The notes under the pieces are model-generated. The model saw nothing but the letters and a program-made list of their open reading frames with translations, did no database searches and was not told the origin of the DNA. Below, piece after piece: positions 16,515-24,696 of a DNA stretch of 64,000 nucleotides; the first letter of the stretch is position 1; every line of letters begins with the position of its first letter. The position numbers were made by a program, and so were the translations under genes. Source of the DNA: Pseudogemmobacter lacusdianii (GTDB taxonomy: Bacteria; Pseudomonadota; Alphaproteobacteria; Rhodobacterales; Rhodobacteraceae); the NCBI RefSeq assembly GCF_030848395.1, contig NZ_JAVDBT010000016.1:1-64000 (forward strand), given 5' to 3'.

Positions 16515-18179
16515 ATGACCGATCTTCAGACGCTGGCGCCCGAAAGCGACGTGGACCGCCCTGCCCTTTTGCAGATCGATCAGATCGAGATCGTGGCCGA
16601 TGTCGAGACGCCCGAGGGCGGGCTGCGACGGCAGGTCATTGTCGACAAGGTCTCATTGACGCTGCGCAAGGGCGAAGTCCTTGGGTTGATTGGGGAATCA
16701 GGGGCCGGGAAATCGACCTTGGGTCTCTCGTCGATGGGATTTGGGCGTGGACGGCTGCAGATCATCGGCGGGCAGATCTTGCTGGATGGCACCGATTTGC
16801 GCGGCGCACGGCGGCAAGAGCTGAACGATATTCGCGGCCGTAAGGTCTGTTATGTCGCGCAATCGGCAGCCTCGGCCTTTAATCCGGCGCAAAAGCTGAT
16901 CGATCAGGTGATCGAGAGCTGTCTGTTGCACGGGCTGATGGATCGTAAAACCGCCGAGGCGCGGGCGCGCGAGCTGTTCGCGCTTTTGGGCCTGCCCAAC
17001 CCAGACACGATTGGCGAGCGCTACCCGCATCAGGTCTCGGGCGGGCAGTTGCAGCGGGTGATGACGGCGATGGCTTTGTGCCCGAAGCCCGATCTGATCG
17101 TCTTTGACGAGCCGACCACGGCGCTGGATGTGACCACGCAGATCGAGGTTCTGGCCGCGATCAAGGCCGCGATCCGCGACACCGGGGTGGCTGCGCTTTA
17201 TGTGACACATGATCTCGCGGTCGTGGCGCAAATTGCCACGCGGATCATGGTCTTGCGCCATGGCAAGCTGGTGGAATTGGGCGAGACGCGGCAGATCATT
17301 GATGCGCCGCAGCAAGATTACACCCGGGCCTTGGTGGCCGCGCATGAGGTGCTGCGCGAGGGCCAAGCGACTGCCACGAAACCGGTGCTTTCGGTGCAAG
17401 CCTTGAACGCGTTTTATGGCGACTTTCAGGTGTTGAAAGAGATCAACTTCACCCTGCGCGCGGGCGAGACACTTTCAATTGTGGGTGAATCCGGCTCGGG
17501 CAAGTCAACCTTGGCACGCTGCATTGCCGGTCTTTTGCCGATCAGAACTGGAGAAATCCGCTTTCAGGACCGGCGGTTTGACCCCGATTACCGCGCGCGC
17601 AGCCGGCAGGATTTGCGCGATGTGCAAATCGTTTTCCAGATGGCCGATATGGCGATGAACCCGCAGCACCGGGTGGGCGAGATCATCGGGCGACCGTTAA
17701 CCTTTTACCTTGGTTTGACGGGCGAAAAGCGGCGGCAGCGGGTGTTAGAGCTGCTGGATGCGATCGAGTTGGACCGCAGTCTGATCGATCGCTTCCCGTC
17801 CGAGCTTTCGGGCGGACAGAAGCAAAGGGTCTGTATCGCGCGGGCCTTGGCAGCGGAACCTCGGGTCATCATTTGCGATGAGGTGACGAGTGCGCTGGAT
17901 CCTTTGGTGACCAACAGCATTTTGAAACTTCTGATGAAGCTGAAGAAGAGCCATGATCTGAGCTATCTTTTCATCACGCATGATATTGAAACGGTTCGGC
18001 AAATATCGGACAGCATCTTGGTGCTGCATAAGGGGGTCTCGGTGCGGCAAGGTCCGGCGGAAGAGGTGCTGACCGGCCCCTATGACGCCTATACCGCGAC
18101 GCTGCTTGCCTCGGTCCCGACAATGGAGGTGGGTTGGCTCGAGCAAGCGATGGCGCAAAGGCAGGCGGCGCGGGCTTGA
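16515..18179 (+). CDS. Fused dual ATPase of a peptide-type ABC transporter (DppD-DppF/GsiA-like)
   Basis: A 554-residue protein with two complete ABC domains. Domain 1 has GESGAGKST (~65), VSGGQLQRV and IVFDEPTTALD. Domain 2 has GESGSGKST (~323), LSGGQKQRV and IICDEVTSALD. The fusion corresponds to DppD plus DppF and would energise the DppB/DppC permeases encoded at 7981-9784, which lack a local ATPase. The transporter is thus split between two operons sharing operator-like sites. Two adjacent ATGs exist at 16512 and 16515. The second has the better spacing (5 nt) from AAGGAG. The domain 2 Walker B has EV instead of EP, an acceptable variation. A strong terminator follows. Confidence 0.9.
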   Translation: MTDLQTLAPESDVDRPALLQIDQIEIVADVETPEGGLRRQVIVDKVSLTLRKGEVLGLIGESGAGKSTLGLSSMGFGRGRLQIIGGQILLDGTDLRGARRQELNDIRGRKVCYVAQSAASAFNPAQKLIDQVIESCLLHGLMDRKTAEARARELFALLGLPNPDTIGERYPHQVSGGQLQRVMTAMALCPKPDLIVFDEPTTALDVTTQIEVLAAIKAAIRDTGVAALYVTHDLAVVAQIATRIMVLRHGKLVELGETRQIIDAPQQDYTRALVAAHEVLREGQATATKPVLSVQALNAFYGDFQVLKEINFTLRAGETLSIVGESGSGKSTLARCIAGLLPIRTGEIRFQDRRFDPDYRARSRQDLRDVQIVFQMADMAMNPQHRVGEIIGRPLTFYLGLTGEKRRQRVLELLDAIELDRSLIDRFPSELSGGQKQRVCIARALAAEPRVIICDEVTSALDPLVTNSILKLLMKLKKSHDLSYLFITHDIETVRQISDSILVLHKGVSVRQGPAEEVLTGPYDAYTATLLASVPTMEVGWLEQAMAQRQAARA

Positions 18180-18188
18180 AGAGCGATG

Positions 18189-18219
18189 AAAAAAGGGCAG
18201 CCCATCGGCTGCCCTTTTT
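18189..18219. terminator. Bidirectional terminator
   Basis: GGGCAGCC (18195-18202), loop CATC, GGCTGCCC (18207-18214), flanked by A6 on the left and T5 on the right. It can stop both the + strand ABC ATPase operon and the - strand amino-acid transporter operon. Confidence 0.85.
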
Positions 18220-18242
18220 CCGTTAACCCTTAACGCTGCGGC

Positions 18243-19013
18243 TTAGGGTTTCGGCATGCCGTACACGTCGAAATCGAAGTATTTATTGGCGATTTCGTCA
18301 TAGGTGCCGTTTTGCAGAACGGTCTTCAGGCCTTCGTTAAACTTGGCGATATTGGCATCGCCCTTGCGGAAGGCGGCACCGATCTTCAGCGGCGGATAGG
18401 TTTCATCCTCGACCATCGCCAGTGCTTTGAAATCCTTACCCTCTTCCGACGACAGGAAGGCGAGCGAGCCCATGCGGCCCGACAGGACCACATCGATACG
18501 GCCCGCGACCAGATCGGCCAGCTGCTCGTCTTGCGCTTGGTAGATTTTCAGATCGACCTGCCCGTCGAATTTGCGGGTCAGGTAATCCTCATGCGAGGTG
18601 CCCGTTTGCACGGCGAGACGGGTGTTTTTGATGATCTCAGGATCGTTCGGATCGAAAACAAAATCCTTATGTCCGATGTAGATCGCATTCGAGGAGACAT
18701 AGGGATCGGAGAATTCCACGACCTCTTGGCGCTTGGGCGTGATCGTCATCGAGGACACGATCATATCGATCTTATTGGTCTCCAAAGCCGGGATGATGCC
18801 GTTCCAAGCCACGCCTTCATGGGTGCAATTCAGCGCCGCTGCGGCGCAGACGGCCATGGCGAGTTCGACCTCAAAACCATGGAAGCTGCCGTCGGCCTCT
18901 TGCCAACTCATCGGCGGATAGGGGGCGGAATCGATGCCGATTTTCAGATCTTGCGCCAGTGCGGGGGCGGCAAGGCCGAAAGCCAAGGCCAAAGTCAGTG
19001 CGGTCTTTTTCAT
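18243..19013 (-). CDS. Polar amino-acid ABC transporter substrate-binding protein (family 3)
   Basis: A 256-residue periplasmic protein with signal peptide MKKTALTLALAFGLAAPALAQ cleaved after ALA. Family-3 hallmarks: KIGIDSAPYPPMSW, GFEVELAMAVCAA, WNGIIPALETNKIDMIVSSMTITPKR (split), VVEFSDPY, AVQTGTSHEDYL. The amino-acid contact motif MTITPKR is intact. The Cys pair in the first lobe (CAAAALNC) is typical of His/Arg/Orn-type binding proteins. It is the last gene of the minus-strand operon ATPase-permease-permease-SBP. The adjacent kdd gene hints at a basic amino acid as substrate, but this is only inference. Confidence 0.88.
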   Translation of the reverse strand: MKKTALTLALAFGLAAPALAQDLKIGIDSAPYPPMSWQEADGSFHGFEVELAMAVCAAAALNCTHEGVAWNGIIPALETNKIDMIVSSMTITPKRQEVVEFSDPYVSSNAIYIGHKDFVFDPNDPEIIKNTRLAVQTGTSHEDYLTRKFDGQVDLKIYQAQDEQLADLVAGRIDVVLSGRMGSLAFLSSEEGKDFKALAMVEDETYPPLKIGAAFRKGDANIAKFNEGLKTVLQNGTYDEIANKYFDFDVYGMPKP

Positions 19014-19101
19014 GGTATAATCCTCCGTGTTGTTTTGTATTTGTGGTTTTAAATCGTTACCTTATCGCGGGTTCTTCACCCGTTTTTGTGGCCTGCCAAC
19101 G

Positions 19102-19905
19102 CTATCGTTTGGCAAGGCTGAACCGTCTTTCCACCGCAGCCAGCGCCTGCACCAAGAGGAAGGTGAGCGAGAGGTAAATCCCCGCGATCAGCAAAAGCGG
19201 CTCATAGGTGAGCAAGGTGTCATGGCGCGATTGGCTGATCACGGCATACATCTCGGGCACGGTGACGGTGGCCACCAGCGGGATGGCTTTGAGCTGCATC
19301 ACCGTCTCACCTGCGAGGGTCGGCAAGGCCTGCCGCAGGGCCAAGGGCAGCCAGATGCGGAAGAAGACCTTGGTGCTGGACATGCCGAAAGCCTTGCCCG
19401 CCTCGATCTCGCCCCGTCCCACGCCGGCGAAGGCGCCGCGCATGATCTCGCCCGCATAGGCGGCGAAGTTGAGCGATAGAGCGAGGACGGCAAAGGGCCA
19501 AGCCTCGCGCAGATAGGGCCAAAGGACGGTGCTGCGGATGCCCGGGATCTGGGTCATCATCGCGCCAAGGCCATAGTAGAAAAGCCAAAGCTGCATCAGA
19601 AGCGGCGTGCCGCGCAGGGTGGTGCAATAGGCGACCGAGAGCCAGCGCAAAGGCCCACGGCTCAGCACCTGCGCCAGACCCAAGGGCAAGGCGATCAGGA
19701 AGCCAAAGATCACCGAGGCCGCCCAGATCGCCAGCGAGATTTGAAAGCCTGTCCAAAGCTTTGGCAGGTATTTCGGCAGCCAATCCCAGCTGAGGCCGGT
19801 GACGATCAGATAAAGCGTGGCAAGGCCGATGGCGATATAGATCATCCGGTAAACCGGCATCACTTTGCGCAGGCGGCGGCGGGTGGGAAGTGCAAGAGCG
19901 GTCAT
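19102..19905 (-). CDS. Amino-acid ABC transporter permease (HisM-like)
   Basis: A 267-residue permease of the His/Glu/Gln/Arg class with about five membrane helices. Landmarks are TLRGTPLLMQLWLFYYG (~105-121), NFAAYAGEIMRGAFAGV and the cytoplasmic EAA loop GEIEAGKAFGMSSTKVFFRIWLP (split pattern EAxxxxG). Its start overlaps the stop of the preceding permease gene by 4 nt (ATGA), indicating translational coupling. It would form the heterodimeric channel with the product of 19902-20627. Confidence 0.88.
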   Translation of the reverse strand: MTALALPTRRRLRKVMPVYRMIYIAIGLATLYLIVTGLSWDWLPKYLPKLWTGFQISLAIWAASVIFGFLIALPLGLAQVLSRGPLRWLSVAYCTTLRGTPLLMQLWLFYYGLGAMMTQIPGIRSTVLWPYLREAWPFAVLALSLNFAAYAGEIMRGAFAGVGRGEIEAGKAFGMSSTKVFFRIWLPLALRQALPTLAGETVMQLKAIPLVATVTVPEMYAVISQSRHDTLLTYEPLLLIAGIYLSLTFLLVQALAAVERRFSLAKR

Positions 19906-20627
19906 TTGTGTTTCACCATGCCGCGGCTGAAGCGCGCCTCAACCTGATTGAAAAACACCCGCGAGATCAAAGTGATCGTCAGGTAAATGGCGCAGGCGGC
20001 AAGGAAGAAGGTCATGTAATATTTGGTGCTGCCAGCGGCTTGTTTGGCAACCAAGGCCAGCTCGGAAAAGCCGACGACCGACAAAAGCGCTGTCTCTTTG
20101 GTGGCGATCACCCAAAGGTTCGACATCCCCGGCAGCGCGCGCGGCACCAGCAAGGGCAAGGTCACCCGTTTGAAGGTGGTCCATTTCGACATGCCGTAAG
20201 CCGCAGCCGCCTCATGGCAGCCCGAGGGGATCGATTGGATCGCGGCGCGGATCACCTCGGTGCTATAGGCGCCTTGGACGGTTGAGATCACCAAGACCCC
20301 GGCCAAAGCGCCGTTCACATCGATCGGCCCCATGCCGATCTTGGCCGCCAGAGTGTTCAGCGCGGCGGTGCCGGCGTAGAAAAGGATCAAGATCAAGATC
20401 AGCTCGGGCACGGCGCGGATCAGCGTGGTGTAGATCGCCAAAAGCTCTTTCAGCCAAGGCGGGCCATAGACTTTGCCCATCGCTCCGCAGACCCCGATGA
20501 TCTGGCCGATGATATAGCCGCCCAGCGCGATCTGCACGGTTTTGACCGCGCCCCAGAGCAGCGCCCCGCCCCAGCCGGGCGAGTTGAGGGCCAAAAGGCT
20601 CCAATCGGTGATGTTGAGAAAATCCAT
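19902..20627 (-). CDS. Amino-acid ABC transporter permease (HisQ-like)
   Basis: A 241-residue permease with landmarks TLIRAVPELILILILFYAG (~65-83), GAYSTEVIRAAIQSIPSG and EAAAAYGMSKWTTFKRVTLP (EAA loop). The ATG at 20627 (MDFLNITDW) is chosen. The longer frame to 20696 lies inside the ATPase gene and has no family sequence. It sits 10 nt after the ATPase stop, so the order ATPase, HisQ-like, HisM-like, SBP forms one operon. Confidence 0.88.
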   Translation of the reverse strand: MDFLNITDWSLLALNSPGWGGALLWGAVKTVQIALGGYIIGQIIGVCGAMGKVYGPPWLKELLAIYTTLIRAVPELILILILFYAGTAALNTLAAKIGMGPIDVNGALAGVLVISTVQGAYSTEVIRAAIQSIPSGCHEAAAAYGMSKWTTFKRVTLPLLVPRALPGMSNLWVIATKETALLSVVGFSELALVAKQAAGSTKYYMTFFLAACAIYLTITLISRVFFNQVEARFSRGMVKHK

Positions 20628-20637
20628 CCCGTGCGCC

Positions 20638-21411
20638 TTAGTATTTCGGCGCCAAGAAGGCGCGCAGGGCTTCGGATTTCGGATTGTCGAAAACATCCGA
20701 GGGCTTGCCCTGCTCTTCGATCAAACCATTGCGCAGGAAGATGATTTCGCTGGCGACATTGCGGGCAAATTGCATCTCATGCGTCACAAGGATCATGGTG
20801 CGGCCTTCGCGGGCAAGGTCAGCGATGACCGAGAGAACCTCGCCCACCAGCTCGGGGTCTAGGGCCGAGGTCGGCTCATCAAAGAGCATCGCATGGGGGT
20901 CAACGGCCAAGGCGCGGGCGATGGCGGCGCGCTGCTTTTGCCCGCCCGACAGCATCTCAGGGTAGACATCGCGCTTTGCCAAGAGACCCACTCGATCCAA
21001 GAGACGTTCGGCATTGGCAATGGCGGCGTCGCGGTTTTGCCCCAAGACATGCACCGGAGCCTCGATCACATTCTCTAAAACCGTGCGATGCGGCCAAAGG
21101 TTGAAGCTTTGAAACACCATGCCAAGCCGCGCCCGAAGCCGGTTCAACTGAGCTGGATCGGCGGCGCGAAAGCCGCCCTCGCCATCGGGCTTCATCGCCA
21201 CCAATTCGCCGTGCAGGCGCACTTCGCCCGCGGTTGGGGTTTCCAGAAAGTTGATGCAGCGCAGCAAGGTGGATTTGCCCGAGCCTGAGCCGCCGATGAT
21301 GGCAATCACATCGCCGGAATGGGCGGTCAGCGAGACGCCTTTCAGCACCTCAAGATCGCCAAAGCGTTTGCGCAGGCCAGTCAGTTGGACCGCTACCTTC
21401 CTGTCCGCCAT
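20638..21411 (-). CDS. Amino-acid ABC transporter ATP-binding protein (HisP/GlnQ-like)
   Basis: A 257-residue cytosolic ATPase. The Walker A is IIGGSGSGKST (38-48), Q-loop VFQSFNLWPH, signature LSGGQKQR, Walker B MLFDEPTSALDPE and H-loop VTHEM. The NLWPH box after the Q-loop and the length are typical for the polar amino-acid uptake class. First gene of the four-gene minus-strand operon. A 16-nt palindrome (TTCTAC-ACTT-GTAGAA, 21715-21730) lies about 300 nt upstream but has no known partner. Confidence 0.9.
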   Translation of the reverse strand: MADRKVAVQLTGLRKRFGDLEVLKGVSLTAHSGDVIAIIGGSGSGKSTLLRCINFLETPTAGEVRLHGELVAMKPDGEGGFRAADPAQLNRLRARLGMVFQSFNLWPHRTVLENVIEAPVHVLGQNRDAAIANAERLLDRVGLLAKRDVYPEMLSGGQKQRAAIARALAVDPHAMLFDEPTSALDPELVGEVLSVIADLAREGRTMILVTHEMQFARNVASEIIFLRNGLIEEQGKPSDVFDNPKSEALRAFLAPKY

Positions 21412-21800
21412 CGTTATTCGTCTCCTGTCGTCATGTAGGTTGCGGTCAGGCGCTTGGGCTTAGGCATCGCAGAGGCCAGCGGCATCGACGCTGTGCTGAG
21501 CCACACAAAAGGGCCGAGGGGTCGCGCATCTTCATCTCATCGGCCAATCGTCAAGCGACCAACTCCTGGCCGGAAGGGAGCGCCCGTCGCTCAGCGCTTG
21601 CGGCAAAGCCGGTCAGGTGGCGCGGAAGACGGACGGCGGTGACGGCTCAACATTCACTCAAGACCAAAGGTGCAACATGAGTCCGTTGCCCCATATCGCC
21701 AATTTAAGCCTGCGTTCTACACTTGTAGAATTCAACAAAAATCCAACGCCGGGCGATTATTTTCGTGTCGGAGAGGCGGGTTATGGGCCGCCTCTTCTGT
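21412..21800. other. Intergenic region upstream of the amino-acid transporter operon
   Basis: No gene is supported. It must contain the promoter of the minus-strand transporter operon. Visible structures are a perfect 6-4-6 palindrome TTCTAC/GTAGAA at 21715-21730, which could be an operator, and a hairpin at 21772-21795 past the end of the kdd gene. Confidence 0.5.
21772..21795 (-). terminator. Hairpin downstream of kdd
   Basis: AGAGGCGG (21772-21779), 8-nt loop, CCGCCTCT (21788-21795), just past the kdd stop on the minus strand. No long U-tract follows, so it may be only a weak terminator. Confidence 0.45.
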
Positions 21801-22832
21801 CTAAGCCTGCAACCTGCGGCTGAGAATGGCGCGCAAGGTCGGCTCTTGGCGGACCAGATCGAAGCCGTAATCGATGCAGCCCTCGGCATAGCCATTGCCG
21901 ATCAGCATATCGATGTCTTTGCCCGCCCCTTCCGCGCTAAGGGCCGAGGCGGTGAAGGAGGTTGCCATGCCAAAGAAGAACACGGTGGCGCGCGGGCGGG
22001 CGCAAAGGATTGCGGCGGTCTCGGTGCCGCCGACATTGGTCATCGAGACGACATAGTCGAACAAGGCGCCATCGCTGGCGGTCTTAGCCAGCCGCAAGGT
22101 CGCCAAAGGGTCGGTCAGATCGACGGCATGGCAATGATCGGCCACGCCCAGCGCGCGCATATCGCTGAGGGCCTCTTCAGAGCGGTCAAAGGCGACCAGC
22201 AGGCCTTGCGGGCCAATCGCCCGCCGTGCTGCGACGGCGCTGATGAGCCCGGCCTTGCCCGCGCCAAGGATTGCCACCTTTTGCCCCGGGCTCAGCGCGC
22301 GAAAGACGGTGGTCGGCGCGCCGCAAACATCGAGCACGCCGACGGCCAACGGTTGTTCCAGATCATCCGGCAAAAGGCCGATGTTGGCACTGGCGAAAAG
22401 CACCGCTTGGCCCTGCGCCATGACTTGGGTGGTGGCGATGTTCACCTCTCCGACTGAGGTCAGCCGCATCGGGATCAAGGAGAGCGAGACGCAGGGGCAG
22501 ATCAGATCGCCGATCTTCAGGTCTTGCCGAGGGTGCGCCGGGCCGATCTGGCGCACCCGTCCGACCACCACCCCGCCCGATCCGGTCACCGGGTTTTGCA
22601 TCTTGCCGCGTGCCGCGACGATCCCGGCAATGGCGCGGCCAACGGCTTGTGGGTCTTGGTCATTCGCTTCGGCCAATTGCCTCATCGAGGAGGAATCGAG
22701 GTTTAGAAAGGTCACATCAAGCAACAACTCATTGTCCCAGATCTGCATATCGGCATCGAGACGCTCTGCCGGTTGCGGCATCCGCCCCCCGGCCCGATGC
22801 GAGCCATAGGCACAGCCCAAACCCTTTGTCAT
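21801..22832 (-). CDS. kdd: L-erythro-3,5-diaminohexanoate dehydrogenase
   Basis: A 343-residue NAD(P)-dependent dehydrogenase that deaminates 3,5-diaminohexanoate to 3-keto-5-aminohexanoate, a step of lysine breakdown through beta-lysine. Characteristic Kdd segments are WDNELLLDVTFLNLDSSS, GKMQNPVTGSGG (95-106 region), VSLSLIPM, LDVCGAP, the Rossmann motif GAGKAG, and FFFGMATSFTASALSAEGAGKD (split) with MLIGNGYAEG near the end. The ATG at 22832 has a GGGAG nearby. The open frame runs far upstream only as antisense of ggt. The usual partners (aminomutases, Kce) are absent from the window. Its neighbours are an amino-acid ABC transporter, gamma-glutamyltransferase and an M20 peptidase. Confidence 0.85.
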   Translation of the reverse strand: MTKGLGCAYGSHRAGGRMPQPAERLDADMQIWDNELLLDVTFLNLDSSSMRQLAEANDQDPQAVGRAIAGIVAARGKMQNPVTGSGGVVVGRVRQIGPAHPRQDLKIGDLICPCVSLSLIPMRLTSVGEVNIATTQVMAQGQAVLFASANIGLLPDDLEQPLAVGVLDVCGAPTTVFRALSPGQKVAILGAGKAGLISAVAARRAIGPQGLLVAFDRSEEALSDMRALGVADHCHAVDLTDPLATLRLAKTASDGALFDYVVSMTNVGGTETAAILCARPRATVFFFGMATSFTASALSAEGAGKDIDMLIGNGYAEGCIDYGFDLVRQEPTLRAILSRRLQA

Positions 22833-23036
22833 TCCGCGCTCCCTTTTGGTCTTTTGGGCGCGGCCATTCGGGGGACGCACCATCATTTGACCTATAGGGC
22901 TAGCATGAAAGGCCGCAGCCAGCCGTCCATTTGCGATCTGATGATGCCGTTTTAGGGGGATGGGCCGCAAAGTCCCATTGCCCGTGGGCCGCTTTGCGGG
23001 AAGGATCGCGCCACGCCCCTGCTTGAAAGTGCCGCC

Positions 23037-24686
23037 ATGACCCTCGCCCTGCCGTTCCTTTGCAAAAAGGCCCCTGCCACCAGCCGTGAGGCGATGGTGA
23101 CGGCGAACCAGCCTTTGGCCAGCCTTGCCGGGGCCGAGATCTTGGCGGCGGGCGGCAATGCCTTTGACGCTGCTTTGGCGGTGCTGACCACGCTGAGCGT
23201 GACCGAGCCGATGATGGTGGGCGTTTTGGGCGCGGGGTTGATCCAGATCCGCCTGCCCTCGGGCCAGCATCTGGCCTTGGACGCTTTGGCCAATGCGCCA
23301 AGCGCTGCGCGGGCGGATATGTTCACTCCGGCAGGTCCGGGGGCCGAGGATCCCTTTGACACTTTGGGTCAGGCCAATCTCAACGGTCCGCAAGCGGTGG
23401 CGGTGCCGGGCAGCCTGCTGGCTTGGACCGAGATGCACCGGCTTTATGGCCGCCTGCCCCGCGCCGATTGCCTTGATCCTGCGATCCGCTGGGCGCGGCG
23501 GGGATTTGAGATCTCGCCCTATCTGGCGGGGGCGATCCGCGACTGCGCGCCTGAGATGAGCAAGGATGCGGCTGCCCGCAAGGTCTATCTGCCGGGTGGT
23601 GAGCCGCTGCCGCCGGGGGCGCGTCTTGTGCAAAGCGATATGGCGCAGAGCCTGCAACTCATTGCGAAAGAAGGGGCGGCGGCGCTTTACGGCGGGCAGA
23701 TCGGGCAAAAGCTGATTGAGCGGCTGCAAAGCGCCCCCGCGCCTGCGGGGATTATGCAGATGCAGGATCTGCTGGATTATGCGCTGATCTGGGATCAACC
23801 GCTTGAGGCGGAATTCCGAGGCTTCACCGTGCATTGCCCGCCGCCCCCCGCCTCGGGCGGGGTGGCGATGGCGCAGATGCTGGCGCGCTATGCTCAGCAT
23901 GCCGATCTGCGGCAGGGGTTTGACGATCCCGAGCGGTTGCAACTGTTGATCGACATCCAGCACGAGGCCTTTGCCGATCGGGCGGGTTTTGGCACCGAGG
24001 GCGCGGCGCAGATCCTGTCTGAGGCCAATTTGACAAAGCCCTTGGCCCGCCCTGCCCCGCACAGCCCCGCCAAGGGCCGCGACACCACCCATATGAGTGT
24101 GGTGGACCGCGATGGCACGATGATCTCGGCCACCTCGACGCTTTATTGCATGTTCGGCGCGCAGATCATGCTGCCCGAGACCGGGCTGATGCCGAACAAT
24201 TACATGCGCACCTTTGATCCAGTGCCGGGCCGGGCAATGTCGATCGCTCCGGGCAAACGCACGCCGGCCTCGATGGCGCCGGTGATCGTGACCAAGGCTG
24301 GCACGCCTGCCTATGCGATTGGCATGCCCGGCGGCACGCGGATTTTTCCGTCGATCTTTCAGACGCTTGTGAACCTGATCGATCTGAAGATGGATCTGCA
24401 ATCGGCCGTTGAGGCCCCAAGGGTCTGGAGCGAGGGCGGCTTGGTCGAGGTGGAACCGGGGCTAAGCCACCGCCTGCCCGATCTGCAAAAGCGCAACGCT
24501 GATCTGCGCCCGGTGCCGCATATCGGCGGCGGTATGGCGGCGATTGCAATGGGCGATGGCCTTGGACAAGCGCGGCTGACCGGCGCGACCTGTTGGCGCG
24601 CCGATGGCCATGCGGTGGGCATCTCAGGCGAGAATGCCGCGCCCGAGGTGCGGTTTTGGCCCCGCGCCTCAACCGAGACGCCCTAA
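23037..24686 (+). CDS. ggt: Gamma-glutamyltransferase (Ntn hydrolase)
   Basis: A 549-residue GGT-family proenzyme that cleaves or transfers gamma-glutamyl groups from glutathione or gamma-glutamyl amides. N-terminal boxes: VTANQPLASLAGAEIL, GGNAFDAALA, GGLxQ-like GAGLIQIRL. The autoprocessing nucleophile is the first Thr of DTTHMSVVD (T350), and MGVAMP-like CMFGAQIMLPETGLMPNN and GKRTPASMAP follow. No signal peptide is seen, unlike the secreted E. coli enzyme, so it may act in the cytosol. The PGG oxyanion pair is visible in GMPGGTRIF. It is convergent with the M20 peptidase gene (10 nt apart), and amino-acid transporter genes lie nearby. Confidence 0.88.
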   Translation: MTLALPFLCKKAPATSREAMVTANQPLASLAGAEILAAGGNAFDAALAVLTTLSVTEPMMVGVLGAGLIQIRLPSGQHLALDALANAPSAARADMFTPAGPGAEDPFDTLGQANLNGPQAVAVPGSLLAWTEMHRLYGRLPRADCLDPAIRWARRGFEISPYLAGAIRDCAPEMSKDAAARKVYLPGGEPLPPGARLVQSDMAQSLQLIAKEGAAALYGGQIGQKLIERLQSAPAPAGIMQMQDLLDYALIWDQPLEAEFRGFTVHCPPPPASGGVAMAQMLARYAQHADLRQGFDDPERLQLLIDIQHEAFADRAGFGTEGAAQILSEANLTKPLARPAPHSPAKGRDTTHMSVVDRDGTMISATSTLYCMFGAQIMLPETGLMPNNYMRTFDPVPGRAMSIAPGKRTPASMAPVIVTKAGTPAYAIGMPGGTRIFPSIFQTLVNLIDLKMDLQSAVEAPRVWSEGGLVEVEPGLSHRLPDLQKRNADLRPVPHIGGGMAAIAMGDGLGQARLTGATCWRADGHAVGISGENAAPEVRFWPRASTETP

Positions 24687-24696
24687 CCGAGACGCC

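Noticed and set aside
22833-24401. Upstream extension of the kdd frame to 866 residues
   Set aside because: This part is antisense to the gamma-glutamyltransferase gene and has no dehydrogenase family sequence; the Kdd family starts at MTKGLGCAYGSHR.
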